From an uncultured Bacteroidia bacterium (GTDB lineage: Bacteria > Bacteroidota > Bacteroidia > J057 > CALLMJ01), in the NCBI GenBank assembly GCA_938005475.1, contig CALLNY010000026.1, positions 1 through 57,416 on the forward strand: a stretch of 57,416 nucleotides of DNA, read 5' to 3'. The translations under genes were made by a program, and so were the position numbers. Shown here in pieces: positions 38,074-46,670 of this stretch. The first letter of the stretch is position 1. The number at the start of each line of letters is the position of its first letter. Under the pieces are notes generated by a model that searched no databases, was not told the DNA's origin, and worked only from the letters and a program-made list of their open reading frames with translations.

Positions 38074-40737
38074 TTACGGCTCAGGAACCGATGTGAAATA
38101 AAGATTATTATTGCCTATTTGCACTAAATCAAAATCAACTCCATTTACATAACCATCCAAATTTAGGTCTTCTCTGTGATAAGCTCTATCAGGAGTTTCG
38201 TTATTTTTTGTAGATACAATAAAGAAGTCTGTAGCATTGGTTTCGTAGTAATCCCCATTCAAAAAATCTTCTGTTGCATTTCCCATATACAAAGCATACT
38301 TATCAGGACCACTCGCATATTTATATGCTGTTCCATTATTAATATTCAAAATATCCGTGAAATCTATAACCGTTGATTCCGTAGTTGGATTAAAAGTAAT
38401 AGAATTAGCAGACATTACAGGCAAGTGATTTCTATGTTTTACTACCATATAACCTGTCCCTGAATTTGTATGTACAAATCTGATGTGATTATTAAACCCT
38501 AAACTTTTAATGGTTCCATCCCTCATTAACCATGCCTTTTGTTCATCAATTACCGTGTAGCTAGAAGTATTATTATCACGAATTTGAACGGTAATGAGAT
38601 CTACAGCGTCATAAGGCACTATTTTTTTGAGAAATGAAGGTATGGATTCTATTCCTACCAAAGAGTCTAAAATATAGGAACTTTTCAAATAGGTTGTCAT
38701 TTGTTCCGGCTCTGTGGTCTTTTTTATTATTCTTATGTCACCAATCAGTGGTGAGGGGACATTAGGGTCAGTGATATTAGGGGAATCCCATTCTACTTTA
38801 AAACCAAAACGTATGGGAGTAGTGCCAAGAACAAATCCCGGAAAATTGGTCCCATTAAGTTCTAAACTAAATAGATGCCATTTCTGATTAGTGGGAATTA
38901 ATTCAATTGGATACCATGAACTTCCATCATCTACTGAATACAATAAATGTAATTTATTGTTTGTATTCCCATCGTATAAATAATTAACTTCTACATAATA
39001 CTGTTCAGAAACAGAGAGGATAGGAACATTAAAATTCATTTTTGCCGTATTCTCACCCGAACCTGTGGTTACCCATGAATTCTTGTGGTTAGAATTATTT
39101 ACACAAACCAAACCTTTGAATGCATGGTTCCATGGCTTTGACGTTGTAAGACTTTGATTTGGATCTGAAAATACCAAACTCTTAAAATACATATTTCCAG
39201 GTGGGAAAATCCAAATATTAGAAGTAGAAAAAAGTGGATTATCTATAAAATCAACTTCTCTCCAGATCACCTTAGTGCTACTCATCAACGCTCCTTGTAA
39301 CATTGCTTTGAGACTAATTCTTCCATTTTTTGCGTACCCTACTCGCAAAAAATATAAGGGCGCCTCCACTGCTTCATTTACTTCTACTGTCCCATTAGCA
39401 AAAGTTCCTGTGTGAGTTGTAAGCCACTGTTCGTTGGTATAATAAGTCCCTAATATACTTTCAGAAATTGCTACACGCGTAGACTCAGCATCATATACGT
39501 GGTCTTCTGTTGCCCCTTTAAAGCTAAGCCTTATTTTACCAATGGTAGAACCTAGACTCTCTCTTCTCACAACCCAAAAACCTTGTGTAGATACAGAATC
39601 CAAAGAATAATTATCATGCGTAACAGAAACACCACCATTCTCTCTTATATAGCGAATTATATAAGGGGTAGGCCCATTTTCTAAAACAATAGGTCTGTAA
39701 TAACCTTTATTGCCTGTTGGAAATAACCTATTGGTAATGTTAGCATAATACCTTACTGCTCCATCTACATATCCATCATCTGAAGCCACAGGATTATTCG
39801 AATTCATTAAATCTACATATACTCTTCTAGCACAAGGCTTCAATACCCCTTTAACAAAATGAAGTTTATTCTTAATTTCTAAAATAGAATCTACTAATAC
39901 TACATGACTTGAAGAGGTTTTATCTACAAATAAAGTACCTATCATACCCGTAGGATTATGAATAACTTGATTATGATCACCTTTACAAATAATAGTATCC
40001 CCCCCCCCTATCCAAAAATAATTACCATCATTAATAAAATCAGAACCATTATCTAAAATAACAGTTCCTCGATTTCGGAATTGTGAACTATTATTTGCTT
40101 TATAATCCGCATTTTTAATGTATAAAACAGTATTATCTTGAATTTGAATAGTTTGACCATTATTGGTAATATCCCAATCATTTTTTACAATCACAAAATT
40201 ATCGATAGCGCAGCTGGAGCGTTTAACGGGACTTATGTTTGTACCTACCGATAAAACAAAACGGAAATATACGTCACTACCTGGAGTAAAACCCGATAAA
40301 TTAGTAACGGGGAATGAAACAACTTCCCATTTGTAATTTGTGTTCAAATTAGATAAATTGTACCAAGTATTATTATCGTAACTGTATTCAATAGACAAAA
40401 TATCTACATTTCTCGTTGTACTCATGTAATAAAATTTAATTTTGTAATCATTATCAGGAATATTTACTGCAGAATTCATGGTAATATGAGTAGAATTAGA
40501 GATAAGTCCAATTTCATATTCTGGTTTCTGCCCACAAGTATTACAACTTACAATAATTGCTTTTCCTTGCACTCCAAAAATTGAATCGCTTCCCATTTCG
40601 TCTATCCACTGATTATTTCCTGTGGAAGAGACAGTCCAATCACTTATATCTAAAAAATCTTCGGTATAGAGGTATTGACCGAAGAGATAATTCACGGAAA
40701 AGAGCAATAGTAATGAATAGCGTAAAATAAGTACCAT
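38074..40737 (-). CDS. Large secreted adhesin-like protein with dockerin-like C-terminus and internal G10 tract
   Basis: 887 aa with a signal peptide (1-20). Two related jelly-roll-like modules are visible, about 21-186 and 510-672. Each shows a 'YSYD..TWY / WEVVSF' or 'YSVDDGSSWYP / WHLFSL' pattern and an 'IDNFVIVK / IGDIRIIKK' end, like MAM or carbohydrate-binding folds. A region at 735-800 carries MVVKHRNHLPVMSANSI, a motif I associate with Bacteroidota surface proteins. The end has an EF-hand/dockerin-like DLNLDGYVNGVDFDLV (857-872). No typical type IX secretion C-terminal domain is seen. Codons 244-247 are built from ten consecutive G. Confidence 0.72.
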   Translation of the reverse strand: MVLILRYSLLLLFSVNYLFGQYLYTEDFLDISDWTVSSTGNNQWIDEMGSDSIFGVQGKAIIVSCNTCGQKPEYEIGLISNSTHITMNSAVNIPDNDYKIKFYYMSTTRNVDILSIEYSYDNNTWYNLSNLNTNYKWEVVSFPVTNLSGFTPGSDVYFRFVLSVGTNISPVKRSSCAIDNFVIVKNDWDITNNGQTIQIQDNTVLYIKNADYKANNSSQFRNRGTVILDNGSDFINDGNYFWIGGGDTIICKGDHNQVIHNPTGMIGTLFVDKTSSSHVVLVDSILEIKNKLHFVKGVLKPCARRVYVDLMNSNNPVASDDGYVDGAVRYYANITNRLFPTGNKGYYRPIVLENGPTPYIIRYIRENGGVSVTHDNYSLDSVSTQGFWVVRRESLGSTIGKIRLSFKGATEDHVYDAESTRVAISESILGTYYTNEQWLTTHTGTFANGTVEVNEAVEAPLYFLRVGYAKNGRISLKAMLQGALMSSTKVIWREVDFIDNPLFSTSNIWIFPPGNMYFKSLVFSDPNQSLTTSKPWNHAFKGLVCVNNSNHKNSWVTTGSGENTAKMNFNVPILSVSEQYYVEVNYLYDGNTNNKLHLLYSVDDGSSWYPIELIPTNQKWHLFSLELNGTNFPGFVLGTTPIRFGFKVEWDSPNITDPNVPSPLIGDIRIIKKTTEPEQMTTYLKSSYILDSLVGIESIPSFLKKIVPYDAVDLITVQIRDNNTSSYTVIDEQKAWLMRDGTIKSLGFNNHIRFVHTNSGTGYMVVKHRNHLPVMSANSITFNPTTESTVIDFTDILNINNGTAYKYASGPDKYALYMGNATEDFLNGDYYETNATDFFIVSTKNNETPDRAYHREDLNLDGYVNGVDFDLVQIGNNNLYFTSVPEP
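39999..40008. repeat. Homopolymer C10 (G10 on the coding strand)
   Basis: Ten C in a row on the plus strand inside the 887-residue gene. Other G/C runs I noticed in this AT-rich window reach only about six. It encodes Gly244-Gly245-Gly246 and the first base of Asp247. Gain or loss of one base would hit a stop within 5 or 19 codons respectively. Confidence 0.95.
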
Positions 40738-40778
40738 AATTTTATTTTCTGCAATAATAATATATGAATCGGAAATCT

Positions 40779-40786
40779 CAAAATTA
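40779..40786 (-). promoter_or_regulatory. Possible -7 box of the adhesin-like gene
   Basis: Minus strand TAATTTTG, 41 nt before the ATG. It is an exact match to TAnnTTTG, but in very AT-rich sequence and without a clear -33. Confidence 0.35.
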
Positions 40787-41054
40787 TTTTTATTTTTTTG
40801 TCATTATTTTTAGTTCTTAATGTCTTTCAGCCCTTTGTCGTAAAAAAATTCACCACAAAGAACACAGAGAAATAAATCTTGTGATTCTTGTTCCTGCCTA
40901 GCCCCACAATTTTGAATTATCTAAAGTTTCACTATGCTCACTAACTTTATATCAAAATTTGTAAAGTAATTATCTACAAACTTTAATGAATGACCGTCCA
41001 TAAAACAAAATTTTTGATAATTATTTCATTAAAACGAAATCACACTAGAACTTA

Positions 41055-41084
41055 TTGTCCACTATAATTTTTGATGTATTTTTG
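41055..41084 (+). promoter_or_regulatory. Promoter of the aminotransferase-asnB-thiG operon
   Basis: TTG (41055-41057), 19-nt spacer, TATTTTTG (41077-41084). Only 4 nt separate the -7 box from the ATG at 41089, so transcription would begin at or just before the start codon (leaderless). Confidence 0.5.
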
Positions 41085-41088
41085 TGAT

Positions 41089-42261
41089 ATGAATTCTGTA
41101 AAATCTAAACTTCCTAAAATTGGAGAAACTATCTTTACAACCATGAGTGCATTAGCACAAAAACATAACGCTATTAACCTTTCACAAGGTTTTCCAGATT
41201 TTCCCATGGATGAACTACTAATCAATTGCTTACAAAAAGCCATCACCGATTATTCGCATCAATATGCTCCCATGGCAGGACTGCCTATCTTACGCGAACT
41301 CCTAGCTGAACAATGGTTTGAAAAGCATGAATTTCCCATAGACCCCCTCTCCCAAGTAACTATTACTAGCGGTGCTACTGAGGCTATCTTTGATGCTGTG
41401 CAAGCGATTGTACACCCAGATGATGAAGTTATCATCCTTGAACCTTGCTACGATTCCTACATCCCCGCTATCTTATTAGCCAACGCTAAACCTATCCCTA
41501 TCCCTCTTGAATTCCCAACCTATCAAATTGATTTCCATAGGATTTATCAGGCTATCACCCCCAAAACCAAAGCTATAATCATCAATACCCCTAACAACCC
41601 AACAGGCTCTATCATCTCGCATCAAGAATTTCTCCAACTCGAAAAACTATTTTACGAGTTCCCTCAACTTTATCTCATCAGCGACGAAGTCTATGAAAAT
41701 ATTATCTTTGATGGCATTAAACCTCTCTCCGCATTTGATTACAAAGGATTAAGAGATAGAACCTTCGCTGTCTATTCCTTTGGTAAAAGTTTACACGTAA
41801 CAGGTTGGAAAATAGGCTATTGCATCGCTAATCCCCACCTAACTAATGAATTCCGTAAAGTGCATCAATACGTTACTTTCTCCTCTCCCACACCTCTTCA
41901 ATATGCCATTTACCTCTACATGAAACAAAATCCAAATTACTACACCCTATTACCTCAATTCTTTGAACGTAAACGAAATAGCTTCCTTAACCTTATCCAA
42001 AATACTGCCTGGAAACCACTTGACTGTTCAGGAACTTACTTTATCTTGTTAGATTATAGTTCTTTAACTGACCAAAACGATGTTGTTTTTGCTAAATTGT
42101 TAACTGAACAATACGGAATTGCATCTATTCCTGTTTCCGTTTTTTACCAAGAACCTACTGACCATAAAGTATTAAGATTCTGCTTTGCTAAAAAAGATGA
42201 AACCCTAAAACTTGCCGCTGAAAAACTTAAATTTATATCCCAGTCATTATGTGTGGAATAG
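41089..42261 (+). CDS. Methionine/kynurenine-type aminotransferase (YbdL-like, fold-type I)
   Basis: 390 aa from ATG 41089 (a TTG at 41071 extends the frame into the promoter). PLP lysine K233 lies in SFGKSLHVTGWK, with NTPNNPTG (167-174), D199 in ISDEVYE and SQGFPDF (32-38). It resembles E. coli YbdL, a methionine aminotransferase, and kynurenine aminotransferases. The substrate is inferred from similarity only. Its end overlaps asnB by 13 bp. Confidence 0.85.
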   Translation: MNSVKSKLPKIGETIFTTMSALAQKHNAINLSQGFPDFPMDELLINCLQKAITDYSHQYAPMAGLPILRELLAEQWFEKHEFPIDPLSQVTITSGATEAIFDAVQAIVHPDDEVIILEPCYDSYIPAILLANAKPIPIPLEFPTYQIDFHRIYQAITPKTKAIIINTPNNPTGSIISHQEFLQLEKLFYEFPQLYLISDEVYENIIFDGIKPLSAFDYKGLRDRTFAVYSFGKSLHVTGWKIGYCIANPHLTNEFRKVHQYVTFSSPTPLQYAIYLYMKQNPNYYTLLPQFFERKRNSFLNLIQNTAWKPLDCSGTYFILLDYSSLTDQNDVVFAKLLTEQYGIASIPVSVFYQEPTDHKVLRFCFAKKDETLKLAAEKLKFISQSLCVE

Positions 42262-44135
42262 CAGGCTGGATAGACCTACGAAATCCTTCTGATTATACTA
42301 ATTGTCTTGAAAAAGCGATTCAGAAACTTCATTTAAGAGGTCCTGACCATCAAGCTATATTACACTGTCCTCCTGTCCACTTTGGGCATGCCAGGCTTTC
42401 CATTATTGATGTCTCTGACATCGCTCATCAACCCATGTTTAACCATGAAAAAAATCTTTGTATAGTCTTTAATGGTGAAATCTTTAACTTCCACGAACTT
42501 AAACAAGAACTACTCCATCAAGGATATGTCTTTAATAATCAGTCTGATACAGAAGTCATTTTGCAACTTTATCAAAAAGAAGGAGAACTCGCTTTTAGTC
42601 GTTTAAATGGATTTTTTGCTTTCGTTTTACATGATCTAGCCCAACAAAAAACTTACATCGTCCGAGACCGCTATGGAATTAAACCCCTTTACTTTTACCA
42701 TGACTATAATACTTTGTTTTTTGCTTCAGAATTAAAAGCCTTAATGGAATTTCCTATCCCTAAAAAACTCCGAACCGCATCTATCGCTTTGTTTTTTAAT
42801 TTGAATTACTTACCACCCAACGTATCCATCTATGAACAAGTGAAACCGTTTCCCATAGCTCATTATGCTAGCATTCAACGTGAACAATTACAAATACAAC
42901 CTTACTATCACCTCAAAACTACTCCTGTTTCTAAGTTAAGCTATTCGGAAGCACAAATTCAATTACTACAACTTTTAGAAGATGCTGTAAAAAAACGTTT
43001 AATTTCGGATGTTCCGTTGGGAGTTTTTTTATCGGGGGGCATAGATTCTTCTGTTATTGCCACCTTAGCCGCAAAGCACCAAAAGCATCTAAAAACTTTT
43101 TCTATTGGCTTTGAAAATCCTTTGTATGATGAAACCCATTACGCCCGATTGGTCGCTCAAAAAGCTCACACCGAGCATACTGTTTTTACACTTAAAATGG
43201 AAGAACTTTACGAAAACTTGTTCAATGTATTAGATTATTTAGATGAACCTTTTGCAGACGCATCAACCATTAATTTCTACATCTTATCAAAATATACCCG
43301 CAAGCAAGTGACGGTAGCTTTATCTGGTGATGGTGCCGATGAATTATTTGGGGGCTACATGAAGCATCTCGGTGAATACAAAGCAAGACAAAATACCCCC
43401 CTCAACCTAACCCTGAAATTCTTACAACCCCTCTTGAAACTTCTACCCGCTAATCGAAACTCTAAAATAGGAAGAAAAATTTTACAATTACAAAAATATA
43501 CACACGGCCTCAATGAAACCTATGCAGAAAGGTACTGGAAATGGTGCTCCGTTTACGATGAAAATCACTTACCCGAACTACTCAAATTACACTACAATAA
43601 AAAAGATTTTCATGCTATCAAACATTTTTATACTCAATCCATCATAGAAAACCATTCAGGACTAAATGATGTTTTACTAACAGATTTACAATTGGTATTA
43701 GCAGGTGATATGTTAGTGAAAGGAGACAGAATGTCTATGGCTAATTCATTAGAAGTGCGAGTTCCCTTCTTAGACTACCGCATCGTTGACTTCGTCAATC
43801 ATTTACCCTCCGAATATAAAGTTTACGGAAATATGAGAAAACGAATTTTGCAAGATGCTTCCAAAACGTTGTTACCCCCAGAACTTTATAACCGACCCAA
43901 ACAAGGTTTTGAAGTCCCCTTGAAAGATTGGTTCTGTGGACCTATGAAAAGCTACCTGCAAAAGGAAATTTTAAATGCTGATTTTGTTCAAGAACAAGGC
44001 ATTTTTTGTTTCGATAAATTAAAAAATTTATGTCAGATTGTCTGGGAAGGAAAAAATACAAAAGAAGACTGGACACTCTGGGCGGTTGTCGTATTCCAAC
44101 ATTGGTACAAAAAATATTTTTTAGCAAAAAAATGA
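42249..44135 (+). CDS. asnB: Asparagine synthase (glutamine-hydrolysing)
   Basis: 628 aa. The class-II glutaminase domain starts with the nucleophile Cys2 (MCGIAGW), with RLSIID, FNGEIFN and RDRYGIKPL. The synthetase domain has the PPi loop SGGIDSSV (262-269) and ALSGDGADELFGGY. It makes asparagine from aspartate, glutamine and ATP; close homologues also modify sugars or peptides, so the true substrate may differ. It overlaps both neighbours (13 bp with the aminotransferase, 4 bp with thiG). Confidence 0.92.
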   Translation: MCGIAGWIDLRNPSDYTNCLEKAIQKLHLRGPDHQAILHCPPVHFGHARLSIIDVSDIAHQPMFNHEKNLCIVFNGEIFNFHELKQELLHQGYVFNNQSDTEVILQLYQKEGELAFSRLNGFFAFVLHDLAQQKTYIVRDRYGIKPLYFYHDYNTLFFASELKALMEFPIPKKLRTASIALFFNLNYLPPNVSIYEQVKPFPIAHYASIQREQLQIQPYYHLKTTPVSKLSYSEAQIQLLQLLEDAVKKRLISDVPLGVFLSGGIDSSVIATLAAKHQKHLKTFSIGFENPLYDETHYARLVAQKAHTEHTVFTLKMEELYENLFNVLDYLDEPFADASTINFYILSKYTRKQVTVALSGDGADELFGGYMKHLGEYKARQNTPLNLTLKFLQPLLKLLPANRNSKIGRKILQLQKYTHGLNETYAERYWKWCSVYDENHLPELLKLHYNKKDFHAIKHFYTQSIIENHSGLNDVLLTDLQLVLAGDMLVKGDRMSMANSLEVRVPFLDYRIVDFVNHLPSEYKVYGNMRKRILQDASKTLLPPELYNRPKQGFEVPLKDWFCGPMKSYLQKEILNADFVQEQGIFCFDKLKNLCQIVWEGKNTKEDWTLWAVVVFQHWYKKYFLAKK

Positions 44136-44917
44136 TGGATTTATCAAAAGATACCTGGAAATTAGGAGAGAAAACATTTCATAGTAGAATAATACTCGGT
44201 ACTGCAAGGTATCCAAGCCCTGCACAAATGAAAGAAGCTTATATAGCCGCTGAAAATGAAATTATTACCGTATCCATACGAAGAGTAAATTTACAACAAA
44301 AAGAAAAAACCTTTTTAGCGGATGATTGGTTTAAGCGGTTTCATTTACTGCCGAATACATCAGGTTGTTACACAGCTAAGGAAGCTATTTTGGTTGCCCA
44401 ATTAGCAAGGGAGGCTACTGGAAGTAATTGGATAAAAGTAGAAATAACAGGAGATGAAACCACATTGTTACCCGACCCCTTAGAGACCATCAAAGCTTGT
44501 GAAGTTTTAGTTAAAGAAGGATTTGTAGTTTTGCCGTATTGTTCGGATGATTTGGTGTTATGTCAGCGGTTGGAGCAGGTAGGTTGTGCGGCAGTGATGC
44601 CATTAGCCGCTCCCATAGGTTCCGGATTAGGTATACGCAACGCCCATCAATTACAACTTATTAAAAACTCGGTCTCTGTACCTGTAATTATTGACGCAGG
44701 CATAGGAACCGCATCGGACGCTTGCCTTGCAATGGAATTAGGTTGTGATGCTATATTATTAAATACTGCTGTTGCCGAAGCAGAAAAACCTGCACAAATG
44801 GGGCTCGCAATGAAACTTGCTGTCCAAGCAGGAAGAGTAGCCTTTTTATCAGGACGTATCCCTAAAATCTTTCACGGTAAAGCCTCCTCTCCCCTTGAAG
44901 ATATTATCGGAAGTTAA
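44132..44917 (+). CDS. thiG: Thiazole synthase
   Basis: 261 aa from the first of two adjacent ATG codons at 44132 (ATGATG; it overlaps the asnB stop by 4 bp). The longer frame reaching back to 44030 is inside asnB and lacks ThiG resemblance. The TIM-barrel has Schiff-base lysine K102 in WIKVEI, PDPLETIKACEVL, PIGSGLGI and DAGIGTASDA. It makes the thiazole of thiamine from DXP, ThiS thiocarboxylate and dehydroglycine. No other thi gene and no TPP riboswitch was seen nearby. Confidence 0.93.
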   Translation: MMDLSKDTWKLGEKTFHSRIILGTARYPSPAQMKEAYIAAENEIITVSIRRVNLQQKEKTFLADDWFKRFHLLPNTSGCYTAKEAILVAQLAREATGSNWIKVEITGDETTLLPDPLETIKACEVLVKEGFVVLPYCSDDLVLCQRLEQVGCAAVMPLAAPIGSGLGIRNAHQLQLIKNSVSVPVIIDAGIGTASDACLAMELGCDAILLNTAVAEAEKPAQMGLAMKLAVQAGRVAFLSGRIPKIFHGKASSPLEDIIGS

Positions 44918-44978
44918 TAAATTTAAGCAGGCATCTTCCCAACCCTTAAAAACATTTTTAGCGTAAACATAATTATTT

Positions 44979-44986
44979 TATTTTTG
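44979..44986 (+). promoter_or_regulatory. -7 box of the glycosidase gene
   Basis: TATTTTTG followed by CC, with only 5 nt between it and the ATG at 44992. It matches TAnnTTTG; no -33 TTG at the expected distance. Confidence 0.45.
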
Positions 44987-44991
44987 CCAAT

Positions 44992-46428
44992 ATGAAGAGA
45001 AGAGACTTCTTAAAATCAGGCATAGCATTAGCCGCAATTACAACTTTAAATCCCTGGACAAGCCTATTTGGTAAAGAAAAAAAATTAAATGACGAACTTC
45101 GACGTTCCGATTTTGGTGCAGATTTTTTATGGGGCGTTGCAACTGCCGCATACCAAATAGAAGGTGCTTACCAAGAAGATGGTAAAGGTTTATCTATATG
45201 GGATACCTTCTCCAATACTAAGGGTAAAATCAAAACAGGTGAGAATGGGAATATAGCTACCGATTTTTATCATCTTTATGAACAAGATATAGCACTCCTC
45301 AAACAAATGAATATACCTAATTTTCGTTTTTCTATTGCTTGGTCAAGGGTGTTACCGAAAGGAGTGGGCGAGGTCAATAAAAAAGGGTTAGAGTTTTATC
45401 ATAAGGTAATAGATGCTTGCCTTGAACGAGGAATTGAACCATGGATTACTTTGTATCACTGGGATTTGCCGCAGGCATTAGAAGATAAAGGAGGTTGGAT
45501 AAACCGCGAGGTAATTCAGTGGTTCAAGGAGTATGTAACCTTATGTATTCGTGAATTTAAAGGGAAAGTAAAAAATTGGATGATTATGAACGAGCCAACG
45601 GCTTTTACAGCGCTTGGGTATATGTTGGGAATTCATGCCCCCGGAAAAAAAGGAATAGATAAATTTTTAAAGGCTTCGCATCATACCGCATTGGCTCTCG
45701 CAGAAGGTGGAAGAACTATCCGTGAGTTATTCCCCCAAGCTAATATCGGCTCTACTTTCTCTTGCTCCTACATAGAACCTTTAAAACCTAAAAATAAACA
45801 CCAAAAAGCCGCAGCACGAATTGAAGCCGTTATGAACAAGTTTTTTTTAGAAGCAGTTTTAGGTAGAGGTTATCCTATTCAAGACTTCCCAGCTTTAAAA
45901 CGTATAAAAAAATTTATGTTGCCCGGTGATGAAGATAAATTAAAATTTGATTTAGATTTTGTGGGACTACAAAATTATACGCGTGAAGTAGTTAAATACA
46001 GTCTTTTTAGACCGGTTATCTGGGCTAATCAGGTAAAGCCGCAGAAAAGAGGAGTAGAAACAACCGAAATGGGCTGGGAAGTTTATCCTGAAAGCGTTTA
46101 TCAAATGTTAAAAATTTATGCTTCTTATCCCGAAATCCCTAAAATTATTATCACAGAAAGCGGAGCATCTTTCCCTGACAAATTAGAAGACAGTAAAATT
46201 CATGACGAAAAAAGAAAAAAATATTTGCAAGATGTACTTAAACAAGTTTTAAGAGCTAAAAAAGAAGGCGTTCCTGTACAAGGTTATTTTATTTGGACTT
46301 TTACTGACAATTTTGAGTGGGCAGAAGGCTTCAGACCACGTTTTGGTTTAGTTTATGTGGATTTCCAGTCCCAAAAACGTTATATCAAAGATTCAGGTAA
46401 ATGGTTCGCAGAATTTCTATCTAAATAA
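44992..46428 (+). CDS. Family 1 glycoside hydrolase (beta-glucosidase-like) with Tat signal
   Basis: 478 aa. The N-terminus has a twin-arginine signal KRRDFLKSGIALAAI (2-16), predicting export of the folded enzyme. The GH1 barrel starts at FGADFLWGVATAAYQIEG (41-58). The acid/base glutamate is E201 in MNEPTAF and the nucleophile is E389 in ITESGASF; families usually have TENG here, so Asn is replaced by Ser. GWEVYPES and TDNFEWAEGF (aglycone/glycone site) are intact, so activity is likely. Substrate not predictable. Confidence 0.9.
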   Translation: MKRRDFLKSGIALAAITTLNPWTSLFGKEKKLNDELRRSDFGADFLWGVATAAYQIEGAYQEDGKGLSIWDTFSNTKGKIKTGENGNIATDFYHLYEQDIALLKQMNIPNFRFSIAWSRVLPKGVGEVNKKGLEFYHKVIDACLERGIEPWITLYHWDLPQALEDKGGWINREVIQWFKEYVTLCIREFKGKVKNWMIMNEPTAFTALGYMLGIHAPGKKGIDKFLKASHHTALALAEGGRTIRELFPQANIGSTFSCSYIEPLKPKNKHQKAAARIEAVMNKFFLEAVLGRGYPIQDFPALKRIKKFMLPGDEDKLKFDLDFVGLQNYTREVVKYSLFRPVIWANQVKPQKRGVETTEMGWEVYPESVYQMLKIYASYPEIPKIIITESGASFPDKLEDSKIHDEKRKKYLQDVLKQVLRAKKEGVPVQGYFIWTFTDNFEWAEGFRPRFGLVYVDFQSQKRYIKDSGKWFAEFLSK

Positions 46429-46470
46429 TATTGAGAATGGGATCTCTTGTGATATATTATCTTGATTATT

Positions 46471-46596
46471 GTGTATTATACAGGTTTTAAAGGATGGGGT
46501 TTGTTTGATTTAATCAAATTAAAGTTTCTTTTTTACGTTGCTTGTATTACCTTTATTGAAGTTTTCTTGTGGCTGTTTAAAACAAAAGATAAATAA
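46471..46596 (+). CDS. Possible 41-residue membrane peptide or gene remnant
   Basis: A GTG-initiated frame (TTG 3 codons earlier also possible) encoding a hydrophobic peptide with one membrane-like segment (KLKFLFYVACITFIEVFLWLF) and a charged end KTKDK. No good ribosome-binding site or promoter is seen. It may be a chance frame, a small membrane protein or the tail of a lost gene. Confidence 0.2.
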   Translation: MYYTGFKGWGLFDLIKLKFLFYVACITFIEVFLWLFKTKDK

Positions 46597-46670
46597 CTTC
46601 ATAAAAAACATAACCTAGATGTAATTTGTAGTTAAAAAAGTATTAACATTGCAACATTATTTGAGCACCT

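Larger units (their letters stand above)
40738..41088. other. 351-bp gene-free region
   Basis: AT-rich stretch between divergent genes. It holds -7-like boxes for both genes (40779-40786 minus; 41077-41084 plus). It also contains a slightly more GC-rich patch (about 40840-40910, containing CACCACAAAGAACACAGAG) of the kind found in decayed repeats, and a short inverted repeat ATTTC/GAAAT (about 41024-41041). No open frame of note and no recognisable RNA gene. Confidence 0.5.

Noticed and set aside
38074-40737. Frameshift at the C10 run
   Set aside because: The frame is continuous through the ten-base tract as given, so it is recorded as a repeat and not as a pseudogene.
40738-41088. CRISPR, riboswitch or small RNA in the longest gene-free region
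   Set aside because: No regularly spaced repeats, no conserved riboswitch core and no strong hairpin-plus-T-run; only AT-rich sequence with promoter-like boxes.
44030-44131. 34-codon N-terminal extension of ThiG
   Set aside because: It overlaps asnB out of frame, and ThiG resemblance begins at the ATGATG.
46429-46670. TPP or other riboswitch near thiG/GH1/paaN
   Set aside because: No TPP-riboswitch core sequence (CTGAGA ... ACCTGA) seen here or ahead of 41089.
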